Below are positions 6,832 to 7,749 of a stretch of 7,749 bases of DNA, piece after piece. Below the pieces are notes generated by a model. That model ran no database searches and was not told where the DNA came from. It saw nothing but the letters and a program-made list of their open reading frames with translations. Each line of letters begins with the position of its first letter. Within the stretch, counting starts at the first letter, position 1. Both the position numbers and the translations under genes were made by a program. Source of the stretch: Hymenobacter sp. (lineage in GTDB: Bacteria > Bacteroidota > Bacteroidia > Cytophagales > Hymenobacteraceae); NCBI GenBank assembly GCA_025362615.1, contig JANYFQ010000363.1, positions 1 to 7,749 on the forward strand, written 5' to 3'.

Positions 6832-7749
6832 ATGCCCACTACTCCCGACCTTCTGGCCATCGCCCGCCAGGTGCTTTTTGAAGAAGCCGCCGCCCTGCAC
6901 GACGTAGCCGCCGCACTGGCGGCCACGCCGGATTTCGAGCGTTGCGTGGCCGCCATTTTGCAGCTCGAGGGCCGCGTTGTGGTCACGGGCATCGGCAAGA
7001 GCGCCCACATTGCGGGCAAGATGGTGGCGACCTTTAACTCGACGGGTACGCCGGCGCTGTTCATGCACGCCGCCGATGCCATTCACGGCGATTTGGGCAT
7101 GATTCAGGCCGGCGATTTTGTGGTGGCCATCAGCAAGAGCGGCGACACACCCGAAATAAAAGTGCTGGTGCCGCTGCTGCGCCGCAAGGGCGTGCCGCTG
7201 GCGGCGCTCGTGAGCAACGCCGACTCGTACCTGGCGCAGCAGGCCGATTTTGTGCTCCACGCCCCCGTTCACAAAGAAGCCTGCCCCAACAACCTGGCCC
7301 CCACCACCAGCACCACCGCCGCCCTAGCCCTGGGCGATGCCCTGGCCGTGTGCCTGCTTGAAAGTCGGCAGTTTTCGGCCGCCGATTTTGCCCGCCTGCA
7401 CCCCGGCGGCACCCTGGGCAAAAAACTTTACCTCAAAGTCGGCGACCTGAGCCGGCAGAACCAGCGCCCGCAGGTGCCCGAAAACGCCCCGCTGCGCGAG
7501 GTGCTGCTCGAAATATCGGGCAAGCGCCTCGGGGCCACGGCCGTGCTCACCGCCGCCGGCGAGCTGGCTGGCATCATCACCGATGGCGATTTGCGCCGGA
7601 TGCTGGGCGGCAACCTGGCTGACCTCGAAACCCGGCGGGCGGCCGATATCCTCACGCCCCAACCGGCCACGATTGACGTGGACGACTTCGCCGCCGAAGC
7701 CCTGGCCCGGATGCAGGCCCGCAACATCACCCAACTCGTCGTGACGGAA
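6832..7749 (+). CDS. kdsD: Arabinose-5-phosphate isomerase, KdsD/KpsF/GutQ family (3' end cut by window)
   Basis: The enzyme interconverts ribulose 5-phosphate and arabinose 5-phosphate, the first step to Kdo of lipopolysaccharide, in the cytosol. The 306 codons present lack only the last part; the family is about 320-330 residues. An SIS domain fills about 35-185, with GIGKSAHIAGK (53-63), HGDLG (85-89), SKSGDTPEI (101-109) and PNNLAPTTST (152-161). LHPGGTLGK (189-197) follows, then one CBS domain (about 205-265) and part of a second (about 270 on). K56, H85, E108 and H190 match the proposed catalytic residues of E. coli KdsD (K59, H88, E111, H193) with a constant offset of three. ATG 6832 is supported by the -7 box 4 nt upstream. 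It is transcribed away from recQ, an arrangement I recall from other Bacteroidota. The CBS pair may bind a regulatory nucleotide or sugar. Confidence 0.93.
   Translation, partial: MPTTPDLLAIARQVLFEEAAALHDVAAALAATPDFERCVAAILQLEGRVVVTGIGKSAHIAGKMVATFNSTGTPALFMHAADAIHGDLGMIQAGDFVVAISKSGDTPEIKVLVPLLRRKGVPLAALVSNADSYLAQQADFVLHAPVHKEACPNNLAPTTSTTAALALGDALAVCLLESRQFSAADFARLHPGGTLGKKLYLKVGDLSRQNQRPQVPENAPLREVLLEISGKRLGATAVLTAAGELAGIITDGDLRRMLGGNLADLETRRAADILTPQPATIDVDDFAAEALARMQARNITQLVVTE

Overview
The window looks like chromosome of a high-GC Bacteroidota, most likely Hymenobacter or a close relative. The evidence is the GC-rich coding, the Bacteroidota form of RecQ with its extra C-terminal domain, -7 boxes of the TAnnTTTG type directly in front of genes, and the absence of convincing Shine-Dalgarno sites. 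The genus is an inference from style; no marker gene is present.

Layout: (1) 54-2029, plus strand: an RlmI-type 23S rRNA cytosine methyltransferase, then, 14 nt later, a DUF3800 protein of visibly lower GC. (2) 2030-2182: a short convergent gap with a strong hairpin plus T-run that terminates minus-strand transcripts, and a good -7 box that would make a ~65-nt RNA ending at that hairpin. (3) 6507 down to 2183, minus strand: recQ, thrC and a small lipoprotein with one CXXCH haem site (DUF3365/Tll0287-like), closely spaced and probably at least partly cotranscribed. (4) 6508-6831: divergent spacer between recQ and the next gene, holding inverted arrays of a degenerate heptamer. (5) 6832-7749, plus strand: an arabinose-5-phosphate isomerase (KdsD/KpsF, SIS plus CBS domains) cut by the window end.

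The genes are mostly housekeeping: rRNA modification, DNA repair, threonine synthesis and the first step toward Kdo for lipopolysaccharide. They do not form one pathway. I see no defence island, prophage, CRISPR array or complete mobile element.

The unusual content is between and within the genes. There are two copies of a perfect palindrome (window start, and between recQ and thrC), a 61-bp inverted repeat whose arm contains the thrC stop codon, the heptamer arrays, a tetramer tract inside rlmI, and the small-RNA candidate. Two genes have a -7 box exactly 4 nt before the ATG, which suggests leaderless mRNAs.
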